Source: Varanus komodoensis
Lineage: Eukaryota > Chordata > Lepidosauria > Squamata > Varanidae
Reading direction: 5' to 3'
NCBI RefSeq assembly: GCF_004798865.1
Contig: NW_025335641.1
Span: forward strand, 9,326,282-9,390,281
Length of the DNA stretch: 64,000 bases
Shown: positions 12,126 to 23,773 of the stretch, piece after piece
How positions within the stretch are numbered: position 1 is the first letter of the stretch
Layout of the letters: each line of letters starts with the position of its first letter
Translations under genes and position numbers: made by a program
Notes under the pieces: generated by a model
Database searches by the model: none
The model's input: only the letters and a program-made list of their open reading frames with translations
What the model was told of the DNA's origin: nothing

Positions 12126-12670
12126 GTGCCTTTAGTATATTATTTGACATTTCAGGAGCCCTTTGATTTTTTAACTGGGTATGGTTGGCTCCAAGAATAG
12201 AAAGGCTCCCTCTACCCACGACAGGCACTGGGATCAATGGGGAAAGGCTCCATTGGAGGAGTGCGTGGAGTTTGTGTGTGGAGATGGCCTTCACCAGTTC
12301 CTCATGTGTCTCCTCTTACTCTGGTCTCCTAGCCCTCCGCAGCAGCTTCTTGGGAGGCTGCAGGGGAAAGAAGGAGTGCAAAGATCAGCTGCCTCCTGCA
12401 CAAATGGAACTCCATAAGTGCCACTCTGGATCTGGTCCAATCATTCTGCGTGTGTGCCAGCCATAGGAAACCATTATCGCACCAATTTAGCTTGTTTCCC
12501 CCTATTATCCTGCTTCACAGAGTAAAACGCAGACAATCGTGTATTCAGTGGGATGCACTACAGAGTAGACATCATCAGATTGGGCTTCACATGTCCATAC
12601 ACCTGTTTTGATGTGTGGGTAGAGAGAACACAGAGAGAGACCGAATCAGCGGCCAGCCTAGAAATATACC
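12126..12670. other. No recognised feature
   Basis: No gene or named repeat seen; somewhat more GC-rich, which lengthens chance frames on both strands. Confidence 0.45.
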
Positions 12671-12678
12671 TTCTAGAG

Positions 12679-13262
12679 TGGGGTAGTTCAACACTCAGCC
12701 CGCAGGCTGCATGCGGCCCCCGAGGCCTTGTTCTGCAGCCCTCCTCCCACCCCTGTCCTCCGGGCGGGATCCCAGCATTGGCATGGACATGACTGCTGAG
12801 CGCATTTGTGCTCATGAGCTGAAGGCATGCTGGGGAGAATTAGTTAGCTCAAGCGCAAGAGGCCCAGTGGGCCAATTCCAAGAAGGAAAGAGGGGCTGGG
12901 GGGGGGGTGGTGTCACACAGAAGGGTTTCTGGGTGGGGGAAGAAGGGAAAAAGGGATGGGCCACCCAGAGGCTGAGTGGTCATTGCGCTTGGGCTGCGGT
13001 CCGAGAAGAAGCTTCCCGGAATTCTGCAGAGATCACAGGCCCACAAAGCATCCTTCTTCATTCAGTTAACCCTAAAATAATCTTAAAATTATTTCTCCCT
13101 CATTTAATGGTTAATTAAATATCTTAATTGTGTGTATTAAATTAAATACATATATTGCAATCATTTTAATTTTGATGTGGAAATGTAATTCATTGTGCAG
13201 CCCCCAGGCTCTGTGTCAAAGTCCTCATGTGGCCCTCAAGGAATGAAAAGTTGAACTGCCTG
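12679..13262. mobile_element. hAT-like non-autonomous DNA transposon, 584 bp
   Basis: Ends are inverted relative to each other: the left starts 'tggggtagttcaac' and the right, reverse complemented, starts 'caggcagttcaac'. Both ends carry a subterminal block, 'gcatgcggcccccgagg' on the left and 'catgtggccctcaagg' near the right. Flanks are 8 bp with 7 matches: 'ttctagag' (12671-12678) and 'ttctaaag' (13263-13270), the target-duplication length expected for hAT elements. The interior has no transposase frame. A run of ten G lies at about 12899-12908. Confidence 0.7.
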
Positions 13263-13365
13263 TTCTAAAGAGTTGTGAGGATGGAAGAGCCTGGACTCCG
13301 AGTAGCAGCAGCTCTGGCAACTTACTGCAGGGGGCAGGTGGGAATCAGCAAATAGCATCCACCCA

Positions 13366-13690
13366 TAGGGTAGCCAGGTACCCTACTTTACAGCAGACAC
13401 TCCTCCTTTTGGCAGGACATGTTTGACAGTCCTCTGGCTGAAAGCCTGTCCAGTCTGACTCCAATGTGAAGATCAAGTCCCATCAGAAGGAAAAGCAGAA
13501 CTGGGAGCCATGCACTGGTCTGCCACCAGTTGGCATCTGGGTGACAGGTGGAGAAGTCACACAGGTTCCCCTCACCATGGGGAGGTGTTCTGTACTTCTA
13601 TTTAAATTATGGTAATTCTTTCTAAATCTGCACCCACACATTAAAAATTGGCATGTGTCCATTTTCTGCAAGTATCACTCTCCTTGTGTC
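13366..13690 (+). repeat. Unnamed dispersed repeat, family D, copy 2
   Basis: Carries the head blocks ('gggtagccaggtaccctac', 'gacagtcctctggctgaaag', 'cctgtccagtctgac') and, about 200 bp on, the tail block 'gtacttctatttaaatta' followed by 'tttctaaatctgcaccc'. Head and tail appear in the same order as in copies at 41.1 and 50.8 kb. Confidence 0.55.
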
Positions 13691-14810
13691 ATCTTTTCTG
13701 GAGAACACACTATCCTAGGGAGGATCTCAGTCTGCTTGCAGGACCTATCCTCGTTGCCGATCTTAGCAAGCACCACAGAATGAAAAATCAAGCTGCCCCA
13801 AACTCAGCATTTCACAGAAGGAAGAGGGAGAAAATGTGATGATTCTGTTTTGATTCTACAGTCTAGTCATGTATCGAAACAATTAGGAAATAGAAGAGTA
13901 TTGTAAATTTCATCCCTATTTCACAGCCCTTGATATGGATCTGAAAACAAATTTTTGATTTATTAGTGCCATCCCTGCCACTTGCCAGGCAAAAGCATTG
14001 GACAGAATACAGGCTTGCGTGCTGTGCTTGGAGCAATGATCAGAACGCCTTTGCATGTTTTTGATATCTTGCTTCTCAATGTGCTTCTCTGAAGATCACC
14101 GAACTTGCATTAAATTGGGAGATAAATAATGTTACACAGTATGAAGGAGGTGACACCATGTGGAAGGCTGCCGTGACCTTGCAGAGGGAATCTTGCCTAG
14201 GAAAGAGAGAATTCACTGTCGGCTGTGATGGACCACCTTTGGTGGGCTTTTGGGAAGGGCAATTGGATTGCCTAAACCATATTTGCCTTGATGCACTCCA
14301 GGTACTGCAGACCTGTCTTGTGTGCTGCCAAATCTCCATCTCTTATTTATTTTATTTATTTATTAAAACATAACATCTCTTATGACCGCCCAAGCCTAAA
14401 GCAGCCCATCAGCCCTAGACTAGGACCTGCTAAGCATTTGATAATCCATTTCTGTTCAAGTCCCAAATGGGCAGCAAAACTGGGTTTTCTGAGCTTCTGA
14501 TGGGCCATTGTTCCTGACTGGTGGCAGACAGGAACTGCTGGTGTCTTGGAGCACTGCGTGTCCCAATTCCCTTGCCACACCATTCCCACCAGCCCTTCCA
14601 CACAAACCCCTCCTTTGGCTCCACTCAGCTCCACTTATGAAAGCTCAGCCTATTAGCCACGAAGGGCACACCAAGGCACAGCATATGCGGAATTCCAGGC
14701 GCTCCGTGCATGCGACCAGGAGCCTGCCGGCATGCCCGTGCAGTCGGCATGCATTCCCAAAGGGTGCGTATGCAAATTTTATGTAAGTAAGTACCATCTT
14801 CTGTCTTACC
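13691..14810. other. No recognised gene; AT-rich patch at 14.34 kb
   Basis: An ATTT-rich patch at 14342-14368 resembles the A-rich tail of a minus-strand L2 insertion followed by 'gaccgcccaagcct', but it is too decayed for a firm call. No gene seen. Confidence 0.4.
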
Positions 14811-14838
14811 CATGATGATGATGATGATGATGATGATG
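14811..14838. repeat. (ATG)n trinucleotide microsatellite
   Basis: Nine or so uninterrupted ATG units. Confidence 0.95.
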
Positions 14839-16780
14839 CATCTTCTCTGTTTGCATAATGGGTAAGCAGCCATTCTAGGGAAGACCTACTTTAAAGTGGG
14901 GGCCTGTGCCCCCCTCGGATGAGGACCACTCTAATGTGAGCCATGGTGTTACATTTTGGAGTACCCCACCAAGTGGTCATCCGATCCCTAAAACAGTCAG
15001 GAGCTCTGTTTCCTCTCTGCTCTACCTCCAGCTGGAAGAGCACAAGGCTAACATTTCAAATGCTGCTCTCCAGTCACTATCCATTCATCCATTCTCCTCC
15101 ATCCTGCTACAGTTTGACTGCTCAGGTCAGTCTGCAGGGGTCGCCATACCATGCAGCCCACAGAACTTTTTATAAACTGTGCTGGCACAATGGGGGAGAA
15201 ACCCCATAGCTTTAAATATTACCAGTTTCATACAGGCATACTGATATTTATGGGGTTTTGTTTCTTTTAACTATGGTGCATGTTGGTTTAAGTGTGTGTT
15301 CACCGAAATGAGGAATCCCCACTAGCTGTTGGGCTATGCCTGGCTTGGTAGCGCATAACTTGAGTGAACTCACACTGCTAAAACGAAGCAACCCTTGTAG
15401 TCATGCAGTTAGGAAACGTTAAGCCCTGGGCATAATGATCTTATGACCATAGTGATCCTTATTTAAATGGTTCTGTATTGCTGCACAAGGGGGACTTCCA
15501 GCTTATTCCAGGGAGTGAAACCACAGAGTTCCATCCTGATGCCACCATATTGTCCATGACTCAGTAGGAAAGTTTGGTTCCCATGCATGATTTGTTCCAT
15601 TTCACGGTGTTCCTCCACAATGAAACAAAGCATGGTCCAGTTCTTACTGCCATTTTGCTATGCCTGTAATATAACTGCACATAAAGTGCTTAACTACTTG
15701 GAGCTTGCTTTCTCACGTCTCCTGACCGAAGTTGATTGCCATGTCACATAACTGATAAACTATAATTTGCTTGCCTAAATGTCAGTGGACAGAGAAAGGC
15801 AGGGAACAGAAAAGGAAAGAAGGAAAGGAGAAAGAAATGAAGATGCTGAAGCACAATGGGGAAGGCAGGGCTGATATAAAAATGAAAAGGATGAAATCAA
15901 AGATGACAGGATAAAGGCCGAGAGAGGGAGGACTGAGACAGGGGAAATAATTAAAAAAAAGAAGAAATGAAGAGGGAAATTAGTAAGGAAAACTAAAATG
16001 GAAAAGAAGTAAACAGCCATTTGAGGTTAATCACATTTCTACGATGAATGGACCTTCGATCTGAATGCAAATTGCTAAGAATACACAAAACAGAAACAGC
16101 ACTTTTTAAATGTGTGGAGTGCTTTAGTCTTTAGCATGGACACACGCATGCATGTAAATATTAGGGCTGCCAACAATTAAAGCATTTTAGTGGATTCATT
16201 GTTTTAACCACTTGCATGGTTCTGCATGTAAATTCTTGGTGTATTTTCTTGAAACCAGTGAATGAGATTTGCTTCTACATAGGATTGGTTGCACTTTATA
16301 TTACTAAAACCTTAATAAAGAGGATATTGAAAGAAGTATCGTAAACCATGCAATTTAATAAACAAAAGCTACCTCTCGTGTAATATCTTAGAGGGATGGC
16401 GGGTGGGGTGGTGGGGAGAGAGATGTAATATCGGCATTTTCTTTGCGTCTGGGTGTATATCCTGCACATAATGAAAAGGTATAAAAATTCACTAAAGTGC
16501 TTGTTTTAGGCTTTTAGAAGCAATATGACAAATACATTATTCCAGGGTAATTCAAAGAAAAGGGGAGATTAGGGGTCTCTTTGCTAGTTTCAGGAGATGC
16601 CCAGTTTCTGTACAATCACAAAGCAAATTTGCTATACATAATCCTCTTTATTGGATCCTTCTTTATAAAAACCCTGCAGAAGGTAAAGGAATGTTGGCTT
16701 TCTGATCTCACACAAGATGGTGTATTTTATGGATGTTTATCAGACCAACTACAGCTGTGGAAATTAAACAATTGGAGAGA

Positions 16781-16783
<3 letters not shown>
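14839..16783. other. No recognised gene; purine-rich tract
   Basis: Between about 15780 and 16010 the plus strand is strongly purine-rich (AGGAAAG-type words without a fixed period). Elsewhere I see nothing recognisable. Confidence 0.45.

Positions 16784-16864
<81 letters not shown>
16784..16864. repeat. Compound (AC)n(GA)n microsatellite
   Basis: A perfect AC tract (about 16784-16818) passes directly into a perfect GA tract (about 16819-16864). Confidence 0.97.
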
Positions 16865-16866
<2 letters not shown>

Positions 16867-18369
16867 AATTTACTTGTTTTTATTTAGAGGGTGTGAGTTC
16901 AAAAAAATCCACATTCTGATTCCAAATACCAAATATAGTATGATGAAATCGATACATCCCTATGAAAGCTGGCAGTTTCTGGATTTTTCCCCTCAAGCAT
17001 TTTCAGATATTTCCCTCCTAGTTTCAGTCTTTTTCGTCATTTCCCACCCCACCGCCCTCCCTTGTTTCAAGTATAGTCATACATAGTAAAAGTAAGAATA
17101 CTATGCCATTCATCACTGCTCAGTGGAAGACTAAGCAAATCTCAATGTGTAATAAGCTAATAAAGTTTCTTTTTGTGGAAGAAACAAGAAAGCCATTGCA
17201 GACATCTCCGTTTCTCCCCAGTCCTTCAGCCACTCCCAAAAGAGTGGGGAAGGGTGACAGAGAAGATCAATAGGAGTAGGCCTGAGTAAAAAAGACAAGA
17301 TTTAAGATCATACATATCTGAAAGAATGTATTGACTTAGCATTTTCAAACGCGGATGCCATCTATGCAGTGAACAAACACACATATGCATTTCATCACTC
17401 TTTAGCTGGTCATTTCTTGAAGCCAATAGGATGTCTCCCTGTTCTTTTGAACCACTGAAGTGCATTCCACAGGGGGTGAAAGCCGGATAAACAGCCCACT
17501 CCCAATTTGCACCTTGCTGCTTCCAAGTCATCAAAGCAATTTCTGAATCAGTCCTTTAACATTTGTTGGAGATGTGCATGGTCAGCTTAGGGGGCTGATG
17601 TGATATACATTGAATCCCTTTGGTCAAGAATGCACATGCTACAGCTTCTAGATCCTGCTACAGGCATCTGATAAAACCCAGCAGTGCAATAAACTCGGAT
17701 GAAGAATGGAGGTGGGAGAAGGAACGAGAAGGTGATACTGGAACAAAGAGAAGTGGTGAGCACAATCATCTAGGACACTAAGACCCATCCTGCATTTCAG
17801 ATAGCAATGTCCTGACACATAGGCAGGAGGGCTGTAGAATTGCAGCCCTCCCTTTCCAAGTTCAGCCCTGAGGAAAAGCAAATTCTGCTACCTGGGCAGA
17901 CCCAGCAAGCTAAGTGCACTTGCTCCCATTAGTGCTGTCTTTTGTCCTGTTCGCTCTTCAGGAGATCCAGAAAGCCCGAGTACTGGAGCATCCTCCTCCT
18001 GACCTGCGCTTGCCTCTGGCTTTTGAGATGTCAGGAGACACTTCCCATATGCTTTGGACTTTCACTCCATCTGCCTCCGTAAAGGCTAGAAACTTGCATT
18101 AAAAATGAAGAAGATTCTTGGGGGTATTCTGTGACATCATCAACGTTCTCAGCTAGTTCACATTGTACATACAGGTCTGCTCCTTAGAAGTGGTCTATGT
18201 TACCATCTACTGGTCTGAAAGCATGGTGATGAATGCCAATCCTGGTCCAACTATGTAATGCAAAATTTGCGTTTGTTCAGCTCTGGATGGAGACCAATCT
18301 TTACTTGCCATGGGCAGTGAGGGCAACCTCGAGAACTTCTGCCTTTGCTAAGACCCTCTTTTTACTGCC
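16865..18369. other. No recognised feature
   Basis: No gene or named repeat seen. Confidence 0.45.
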
Positions 18370-18389
18370 AATGGCTAATAGGCAAGTGG

Positions 18390-18550
18390 ACTAATGGACC
18401 AATGATGCATGCATTACTACCAATGCATGCATTTTTGTGCAAAACTGCCCACTACAGATGCAGTTACTCAATAGGTATGCAATTTTGTAAGCATTTCCCT
18501 GAATGCACACATTACTGTGCTCAATTGCCCATCATGTGTGCACTTTTATA
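18390..18550. repeat. Degenerate internal repeat
   Basis: Words of the type 'caatgcatgcat', 'gtgcaaaactgccca' and later 'gaatgcacacatt', 'gtgctcaattgccca' occur twice about 95 bp apart, suggesting an old tandem duplication or part of an unknown element. Confidence 0.4.
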
Positions 18551-18891
18551 GGTATTATTTATTTCTAAATCAAAGAACTTGACCATAACATTCTGAGAAG
18601 AGCAAAAACTGAATGAAAGTTGCATTTAGGTTCACAGATTGGTCCAAGAAGCTTGAAAAGGTGGTTCCTATTCAAATATAAACGAAACAGAGCTTTTCCC
18701 CAGAACTCCCCATCATAGTGTGGCACTGCCTGAGGACAAGAATAAAAATGGCTCCTACCTTGCTAATAAGTACCATGGGGGAATGATTCACTAAGAAATA
18801 TGGGAGGGACCATAGATCAAGAGTCAAAGTATGCATCATATAGAGAAGTTTCCAGAGATCATGGCATTCCTTGTTTGTGTGCTTGTTTTAA

Positions 18892-18998
18892 GAATCAGGT
18901 AACAGTAGATGGGAAAGGCTCTTGCTGAAAAATCTAGTGAGCTATTTCCAGCTAGAGAAGGTTGACAAGACTGCTGGGCTTGATAGACTTATCTGATA
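18892..18998 (+). mobile_element. tRNA-derived SINE, 3' part
   Basis: Matches the body and 3' half of the tRNA-type SINE that follows: 'gaatcaggtaacagtagatg', 'ctagagaaggttgacaa' and 'gctgggcttgatagac' correspond to the usual 'gatcaggtagcaggtgatg', 'gtagacaatactgggctaga' blocks. The tRNA head is absent. It abuts the head of the next copy, giving a tandem arrangement. Confidence 0.65.
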
Positions 18999-19166
18999 GG
19001 GAGAGGCTGTAGCTCAGTGTAAGAGCTACAGTCTTGCATGCAGAAGGCCCCAGGTTCAAAGTCCAGCATCTTCAGGCAGGTTGAGAAAAGAATCCTGTCA
19101 GAAATCCTGATCAGCCTCTGCCAGCCCATGTTGACAATACTGGGCTTCCATGTAGTTTCCATGTAG

Positions 19167-19309
19167 CCTCAAGTGCCTGATCCTGCCTAATCTTGGAAGC
19201 TAAGCAGGGGCAAGCCTGGGCAGAAGTGGGATGGGTGACTTGAGTGTATGATTCTATGATTATTGCTGTCAACTGCCTAGAGAGCTTTGGCTATGGGCAG
19301 TATAAAAAT

Positions 19310-19344
<35 letters not shown>

Positions 19345-19357
19345 TAATAATAATAAT
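19167..19357 (+). mobile_element. 5S-rRNA-like SINE with L2-type tail
   Basis: The 5' part reads 'agtgcctgatcctgccta', 'atcttggaagctaagcaggg' and 'gggatgggtgac', which aligns with vertebrate 5S rRNA from the 'cctgatctcgtctgatctcg' block through 'ggaagctaagcaggg' to 'tggatgggagac'. It is followed by 'gtcaactgcctagagagc', 'tttggctatgggcagtat' and a long (AAT)n, the L2-type 3' terminus seen elsewhere here. This is the layout of a SINE3-class element mobilised by an L2-type LINE. The 5' end of the 5S part is truncated or decayed, so it is not an rRNA gene. A local duplication 'ttccatgtag' (19146-19155 and 19157-19166) sits at its left edge. Confidence 0.7.
19310..19357. repeat. (AAT)n microsatellite
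   Basis: AAT units with one interruption, forming the 3' end of the 5S-like SINE. Confidence 0.95.
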
Positions 19358-19500
19358 AGACTGATGGCCTCTTTCAGTGTGAGGCAGTCTCCTACGTTCT
19401 TATAAGTCTGTTTCCTGACCTACAGAATCTCCTTTAAGTGGTCCCCATGGGTCAGATGTATCTGCTTGCCCCCATGCCAGCTCCAAGGGCCCTCCTCACC

Positions 19501-19590
19501 TCACCTTATAGTAAGAATTATATATTCTTACTATATTATTCTTACTATATTAATTATTCTCACCTTATAGTGAGAATATAATATACCTTA
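19501..19590. repeat. Cluster of small perfect hairpins
   Basis: 'tagtaagaat' (19509-19518) is the perfect inverse of 'attcttacta' (19524-19533), and 'attctcac' (19556-19563) of 'gtgagaat' (19570-19577). The segment 'caccttatagt(a/g)agaat' also occurs twice in direct orientation. Confidence 0.8.
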
Positions 19591-20756
19591 TATTCCCAGC
19601 TGCACTACTATTGCCTTGCTCACGTTTGACACATCAGCAGCTGGAATTACCTTTTTTCTGTGCCACTGCAGCCAAGACAACTCCTTAAGGCCAGATGGAA
19701 AACCTGACTCTGTTCACACAGCATGATGTGAACTGGTGTCTGTAGCTGGCATTGGAACCAGAGACAGGGATGGGGGAATGATCAGCCTGCAGGATCAGGC
19801 CATCAGTTTTTTGAAAGGATATGGGCCACTATTTAAATAATGCTCATTTGTTAGGGTGGCACCACGAAGTCTGCTTCTAAATGAGCAGAAGAGAGACAGA
19901 TATAATGCAAAGTGTGTCATGACCAATGGTGATTGCTTAACCCAAATTGATTTAAGGCAGAAATAATAGGAAGCCAGGGGAAGTATGAAGAGAAATGAAA
20001 GGAGATGGGCAGAGAAGTAAACAGACAAGAAGCAGAAAGTGTGGAGCTGGGTTCAGCATTTGGATTTTTTTTAAAGCATTGCTCTTATCCTGTCTCAGTC
20101 TTTCAATATCTTGTAAAACATGTCACATGCAGCTGTTGACAAATGCCTGCATGGCACAGACATAGGGAGTCATGTACTGGCAGGAGCAGGGAGAGCACAC
20201 ACCCATGTTCCACAAATCTTGCCTGGATCCATCACCGCCTCTCCCTCTAACAGGGTCATCCAGAAAACAAAATGCATTTTATCCTGAGTAAGTCTGAGAA
20301 AAGATGAGCCACCGACAGAATAAAGACGGAATGTGATTATCACAAAACATTTGGATTTTTGCCTCGATGACTTTTATTGGTAGCTTTCCAAGCTAGAGAC
20401 TGGCTTTGCTTTCCTTCTGGTGGCATTTCAATCTGTAAATAGTTGCATTATATAAAAGCTGGTATCCATCAAAGTGCTTCTTCTCCTGCTTTTGCTTCAT
20501 TGTTAAGATCTTGAAACCATTACGGTTCCTGTTGGAATGATGTTCTTTTAACAATCTGAATTCCCAAAAATGCACATCAGGCTACGCTGCTGCTTCTATG
20601 CAATATTAGAAAGAGGCTAATTAATTTTCTTCTACTGCAGGGGGAAAACTGTTCCTGTTTTCTAACTGTATCTGACTATAGGCTTTTAGTAGTTTGGGAT
20701 GCTTTCATTATAGCAATTAAGAGCTCTTGCAATCACTAATGTACAAATGTAACACC
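19591..20756. other. No recognised feature
   Basis: No gene or named repeat seen. Confidence 0.45.
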
Positions 20757-20834
20757 TTTCTCTCTCTCTCTCGCTCTCTATATATATAGAGAGGGGGAGA
20801 GAGAGAGAGAGAGGGAGGAGGAGGAGGAGGAGGA
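20757..20834. repeat. Self-complementary (TC)n(TA)n(GA)n(GGA)n microsatellite
   Basis: TC tract, then TATATATA, then GA tract, so the left and right halves are inverse complements and can form a hairpin; a (GGA)n tract follows. Confidence 0.95.
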
Positions 20835-20954
20835 ATATTTTAATCTTTCATAATGGATTTTTTTAAAGAGAAAACAATGATGTGTTTTTCAGACACATTT
20901 GTTTACTGCCTGCAGTACTGACATATTTTAAAGGAGGTATTAAAAATTTGGGGC

Positions 20955-21140
20955 TCCCAATGTAGCATGATAGTTAGAGTGTCAGAAGTAGGGCCTAGTT
21001 CTAGTCCCCACTTGGTCATGAAATCCAATGAGTGACTTTGAGCCAATCATTCAGCCTTATTTTGTGAGGATAAAATGGAGCTATGTAAGCAACCTTGGAC
21101 TTCTGGCAATAGAAAAAATGTGGAATATAAATGCAATGTG

Positions 21141-21185
<45 letters not shown>
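20955..21185 (+). mobile_element. MIR-like tRNA SINE with (AAT)n tail
   Basis: Head 'gcatgatagttagagtgtc' and 'cctagttctagtccccac' carry A- and B-box-like motifs; the body has 'gtgactttgagccaatca' and 'tttgtgaggataaaatgga', the conserved core arrangement of MIR-type SINEs in reptiles. It ends in a long perfect (AAT)n tract (21140-21185). Confidence 0.75.
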
Positions 21186-21186
<1 letters not shown>

Positions 21187-22413
21187 CAAGACATATTATA
21201 CTGATTCTTCACCTTCTTTCACAGGAAAAACCAGATTATCTTCATTGATATTTCTAAAATTCACATGCAAATCTTTTAACAACCTGTTTCTAAGACTGTG
21301 TCTCACTCAAATTGCAACCAAGTGCATTTTTTCTTAGAATCTCAGATTTCAGCATTGTCAGTTCATGGAGCTATCAGTCTAGCAACCTCTTCCCTCAGAA
21401 TCCTCTTCACCAGGGCCGATGTGCATTTTATTAAAATTGGTCAAATTCTCCAACTCAAATAGAACATCCGGCATATTTGTCCCTGTTTTCACCTTTTACC
21501 CATTGGAACAGTAGAAAAACTAGTTGTGGTCTATGCATCAGTGCAGGTTTCATTGTCCAGCCATTTTTAAGGGATAGACATGGAACCGAGTGAGAGGATG
21601 TGTGATATAGATCCTATGAAACCATGCAGGTGTCCGTCCCAGCCTGTGCCATGTCATGAACTCCAACCCTCATATCCTCATACACAAAGGAAAGGATTCT
21701 GATAGCAAAAGACTCAGGCTACTTCCTCAGGGGTAGGACAGTCAGTGTCTTATTTCAGGGCCCTCCCAGCCAGCCTCTCAGAAGACGAGCCCATAACGGA
21801 GTGTCCATCTTTCCACCCTTGCAGAAGTCTCTGCTACAAAACCAGGTAAGGACCCATTAACAGTCCAGTGGATCCCTTCAGGAGGGTCAGAACTGACCAC
21901 ACCACAGGTCTTCCCAAACAGCTAAAGGCTTCAGGTGGGATTAGCTCCCTACTGAGACTGCATGGGTTCTTGCAGTAAGAGCATTCCAGCCAGCACCACT
22001 TAGAACTGTCCAAGGTACTGTTTCCTTCTTGCTTACTCTGCCATCATATTCTGTCTTCCTCTGAAAGCCTTTGGGAATCACAGAAAGGGGCCGGCAAGCT
22101 GGGCCTGCCACTTTTTCCCAGTTGTGGCAAATCCTATCATGGCCACGAACAACTACAAGGAGCTATCCAGACTGAAGTTCCATTCCCCTGATCACCGGGC
22201 CTCAGAATGCTCAAATAGCCTCACCAGGACCTAGAAATGTGTGTGTGAGAGAGAAATGCCTTTCAAAACTTAAAATCACAGGGCTGAATCCAGTATGATG
22301 TGAGTTGGAATGGGAGCCCTTTCCTCTCAGGGAGCCCCTCCTCCCTGTCCTTCTCAGAAGTGATTATGTCCTTCCACAGGTTGAAAATGGGTTGAGCTTG
22401 CAGATTTTAGTTA
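21186..22413. other. No recognised feature
   Basis: No gene or named repeat seen. Confidence 0.45.
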
Positions 22414-22560
22414 GTTTATTTATTTAACTTTTATGCTGCCCCATGGCTGAAGCTCTCTGGGTGGTTTACAACAATAAATTAAAAATGCACCGCAGCATAA
22501 GTATCATGAAAGACTGTCATACAAAATTCAAAACCAAATCTAAAACACATATACAAATTC
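22414..22560 (-). mobile_element. L2-type 3' UTR and tail
   Basis: An (ATTT)n-like start then 'tatgctgccccatggctga' and 'agctctctgggtggtttac', the reverse complement of the L2-type terminal motif, followed by A-rich 3' UTR. The ORF part is missing. Confidence 0.7.
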
Positions 22561-23773
22561 TAGTAACTGAAAGTTTCCAGATGCTACTGGAATGCCTTAC
22601 TGACATCCTGGCATAGAATTCATATCTGGTTTTTGAAATGGTTTTAATTGTGATCTTCCGTATGACACAGCTGGAAATATTTTCCATTTTAGGTATGACA
22701 AATTCATGTGAGGGTGTGTGGGGAACCCAATGGATAACCTTTCATGGCTTTCAGAATGGTTAGTTTCCAAAAGGAAATTTCTGACTGAGAGCATCAACTG
22801 ATGACCCCATACTTCCAAAAGTGATGGCAAGGAAACAAATAGATATTTAGGGCTCAGACACCATCAGGGTATCAAGTCAAGCAACACTGCCCAAGAAGAG
22901 AATTCTTTTAATCTCAGTCCAAAGAGCATTCGACTTCAGAGCAACAAGGCACAGAAATGGCAGCTAGGGAGAGATCCCCTTAACAGGGAGCAGCAGAGCA
23001 CTTCAAAGCTCTTGAGGAGGGAATGATAGCCTTTGGTTTCTGAAGTGGAAAGCAAGGATCAAGGTACTGATAATCGCATCCATGGCTGCTTGACGCTGAC
23101 TGAGAATGTCAGGTCTGGAGGCCTGCACTTTCTCAAGGGAGGCCAAGTCCTAAAAGCTTGACAATTCACCAACCGGAGTGACAGCCCTGCCAGCCAAGTT
23201 GTGACCAAAATGCTACCACTCAAATTGTATTATTTTCTAAGGTCCTGGTTGTGTTGAAATCCTCAAGATGTTTCTTCCTTTGAAAGAATAAACCCAAAAG
23301 GAAGTATGGCAAAAGATCCAGAGGGAAAGCATTCTACAGATTGTTGGTGCTGATATGGCCAGGGCCATACCCTGTGGCACTCATGGAAAACCTCTCTCAG
23401 CCTGGGGGCTGGAGCAACGTCAGCAAAGCTCTTGGGGCCATATTCCAGCTATGGGCGAGGTCAGATGCAAAGGAGCAGGGCCAAAGGCAAAGGCGGCATG
23501 GCCAGAATAGCCCTCCAGAAAGCATGTTGTAACTCAAGTCCCTTACTGCTGGGAACTAAGCCTTAGGAGACGCATTTCAACTTTTTAAGATTAAGAAAAC
23601 CTTAAACCCCCAACACATAGTGGTTGGGAGAAGGGGGAGTAGGGCCTGAGAAAGGGGCTGTGCTCATATGGGCAACCGGGGAAGGCCAAACTCAGAGGCC
23701 CAAGTTGAGCAAGATCAGAGTCTAGGCCTAAACCTGTCTGCCTGTGCATCTACCCTACTGTTAGAAAGGCCTA
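22561..23773. other. No recognised feature
   Basis: No gene or named repeat seen. Confidence 0.45.

Larger units (their letters stand above)
18999..19410 (+). mobile_element. tRNA-derived SINE interrupted by a 5S-like SINE
   Basis: The head 'ggctgtagctcagtgtaag' plus 'caggttcaaagtcc' carries A- and B-box-like RNA polymerase III motifs of a tRNA-derived SINE. The body runs to about 19145 ('gacaatactgggct') and resumes at about 19358 ('agactgatggcctc', 'gaggcagtctcctacgttct'). The intervening segment is a separate insertion, listed below. It is not a functional tRNA gene: the cloverleaf 3' half is replaced by SINE body. Confidence 0.75.

Noticed and set aside
16581-17086. Open frames with long His-Thr and Arg-Glu runs
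   Set aside because: The runs are translations of the (AC)n(GA)n microsatellite.
18999-19075. tRNA-like sequence with A and B boxes
   Set aside because: It is the head of a tRNA-derived SINE: the body matches other SINE copies and no tRNA 3' half is present.
19167-19250. 5S rRNA gene
   Set aside because: Truncated, diverged and joined to an L2-type tail, so a SINE rather than a gene.
21131-21337. Asn-rich frame
   Set aside because: Produced by the (AAT)n tail of a MIR-like SINE.
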